Positions 63,342 to 64,000 of a stretch of DNA of 64,000 bases are shown here, in pieces. Origin of the DNA: Druceiella hillmani (taxonomy: Eukaryota > Arthropoda > Insecta > Lepidoptera > Hepialidae). The position numbers were made by a program, and so were the translations under genes. The notes beneath the pieces are model-generated. The model was not told the origin of the DNA, made no database searches, and worked only from the letters and a program-made list of their open reading frames with translations. Position 1 is the stretch's first letter; each line of letters starts with the position of its first letter. The stretch is taken from NCBI GenBank assembly GCA_039881145.1, contig JAYKKI010000015.1, forward strand, positions 24,288,501 through 24,352,500, read 5' to 3'.

Positions 63342-63454
63342 CTTTGTTAATAGCCCACCTGAAGATGTTGTAATACAACGAAACCTAGGTCGTAGTAAAG
63401 AACTTACAGAAAGTAGAAATAATACTACATCACGTAATTTCATTTAATTGTGAA
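63342..63454 (+). mobile_element. Solo right arm of the hammerhead-bearing element (copy 4)
   Basis: It runs from TTGTTAATAGCCCACCTGAA to CATTTAATTGTGAA and matches the right arms of copies 1 and 2. No left arm is present within the preceding few hundred bases. It therefore shows that single-arm copies exist and that the inverted pairs may arise by paired insertion or by an inverted terminal repeat structure. Confidence 0.75.
63355..63395 (+). ncRNA. Hammerhead-ribozyme-like motif, best preserved copy
   Basis: CCAC (63355-63358), CTGAAGA (63359-63365), U, stem II GTTGT-AAT-ACAAC (five perfect pairs), GAA, self-complementary ACCTAGGT, C (predicted cleavage after 63391), GTAG (63392-63395). 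All core positions of CUGANGA/GAAA/UH are met. Deviations are one unpaired U before stem II and one stem I mismatch (consensus GTGG). With a 2-nt stem III loop it could be active only as a dimer, as proposed for Penelope-like element and retrozyme hammerheads. Not tested. Confidence 0.5.
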
Positions 63455-64000
63455 ATATCTTTTAATATAGGAACATTTGTTTATTTTTCCGAAATCTTTT
63501 TATTAACACAAATGTTTCCGTTCAATTTTTTTAAAGATATTTTTACTAGTTATTCAATACTCGCTTCCTTTTTTGTTATCTTTTGTAGAGCACTTATTTA
63601 AATTATGAGTAATATTTAACTAAGGTTGTAGTCATTTTTGGCACAAATTCATATTTATCTTATAATTGTTCATCACTAAAACGAAAATTATAATAAAACT
63701 ATATTTCCTTAAAGCAAATACATCATAGTTTTATTCGTTGAATAAATATATAATGAAACTTTTATATAGTTGCTTCGATGAAAACGTGTAATTTATATAT
63801 TTGGAGATTTTTCTTTTTTAAGATCTGTGTTATTACATATTTTCTTAAATACGTTTCAATTTAAATGGTTTAGAATGGAATAGTATACGCACGATTAACA
63901 TACAATTACAAATATTGAAATTTGATGAGCGAAATATTTTTCTGTTTAAGTGTTAAGTAACAGGTTTGAAAAATTATAATTATATTTTGAATGTATAGGA
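63455..64000. other. Intronic AT-rich DNA to the window end
   Basis: Nothing is recognised. Confidence 0.5.

Larger units (their letters stand above)
49302..64000 (+). other. Intron 2 of SELENBP1 (incomplete, at least 14.7 kb)
   Basis: It begins GTAAGCTT. No later SELENBP1 exon (searched for the HHSGWN/CSSC and VIHRLPM coding segments by eye) could be found up to the window end. The intron hosts the satellite array and other repeats listed below. Confidence 0.7.

Overview
This window looks like a gene-poor, AT-rich stretch of an arthropod nuclear genome, most likely an insect. The signs are a Jockey-type LINE tail, mariner-like and other DDE transposase relics of insect type, a piggyBac-like element at TTAA, many (TA)n tracts, TATA/Inr/DPE core-promoter grammar, and a selenium-binding protein gene with insect-like sequence. 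No prokaryotic or organellar feature is seen. The species cannot be named from the sequence alone.

Only one host gene is supported, on the + strand. It is the 5' part of a SELENBP1 (selenium-binding protein / methanethiol oxidase) orthologue. A core promoter at 23441-23504 (TATA box, TCAGT initiator, DPE-like motif, all correctly spaced) leads into an 85-nt 5'UTR. A first coding exon of only 10 nt (23558-23567) is joined by a 25.6-kb phase-1 intron to a 158-nt second exon (49144-49301) that encodes the conserved N-terminus of the family. The later exons lie beyond the window, so 49302-64000 is intron 2.

Layout: 1-979 is the 3' end of a Jockey-clade LINE (reverse transcriptase, 3'UTR, poly(A)). 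980-23440 is repeat-rich DNA with diverged duplications, hairpin elements, two copies of a dispersed repeat (7948 and 15874; the second is split by a piggyBac-like MITE at 16083-17173) and (TA)n tracts. 23441-49301 holds the SELENBP1 promoter, exon 1, intron 1 and exon 2; intron 1 carries two decayed DDE transposases (36700-37640 + and 46727-47200 -) and many hairpins. Intron 2 holds a 418-bp-spaced duplication, a homogeneous satellite array of 177-bp units (about 52.48-55.54 kb), a tRNA-related SINE, and three tandem 179-bp units.

The most unusual signal is a dispersed element present at four loci (5192-5407, 14718-14982, about 40602-40687, 63342-63454). Its arms carry a hammerhead-ribozyme-like core (CTGAAGA ... 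GAAAC ... GGTC, with complementary CCAC/GTGG flanks), arranged as inverted pairs at two of the loci. This suggests a small Penelope-like or retrozyme-like non-autonomous element. It is a reading by eye and has not been folded or tested. Nearly all other long ORFs are chance frames or translations of AT repeats.
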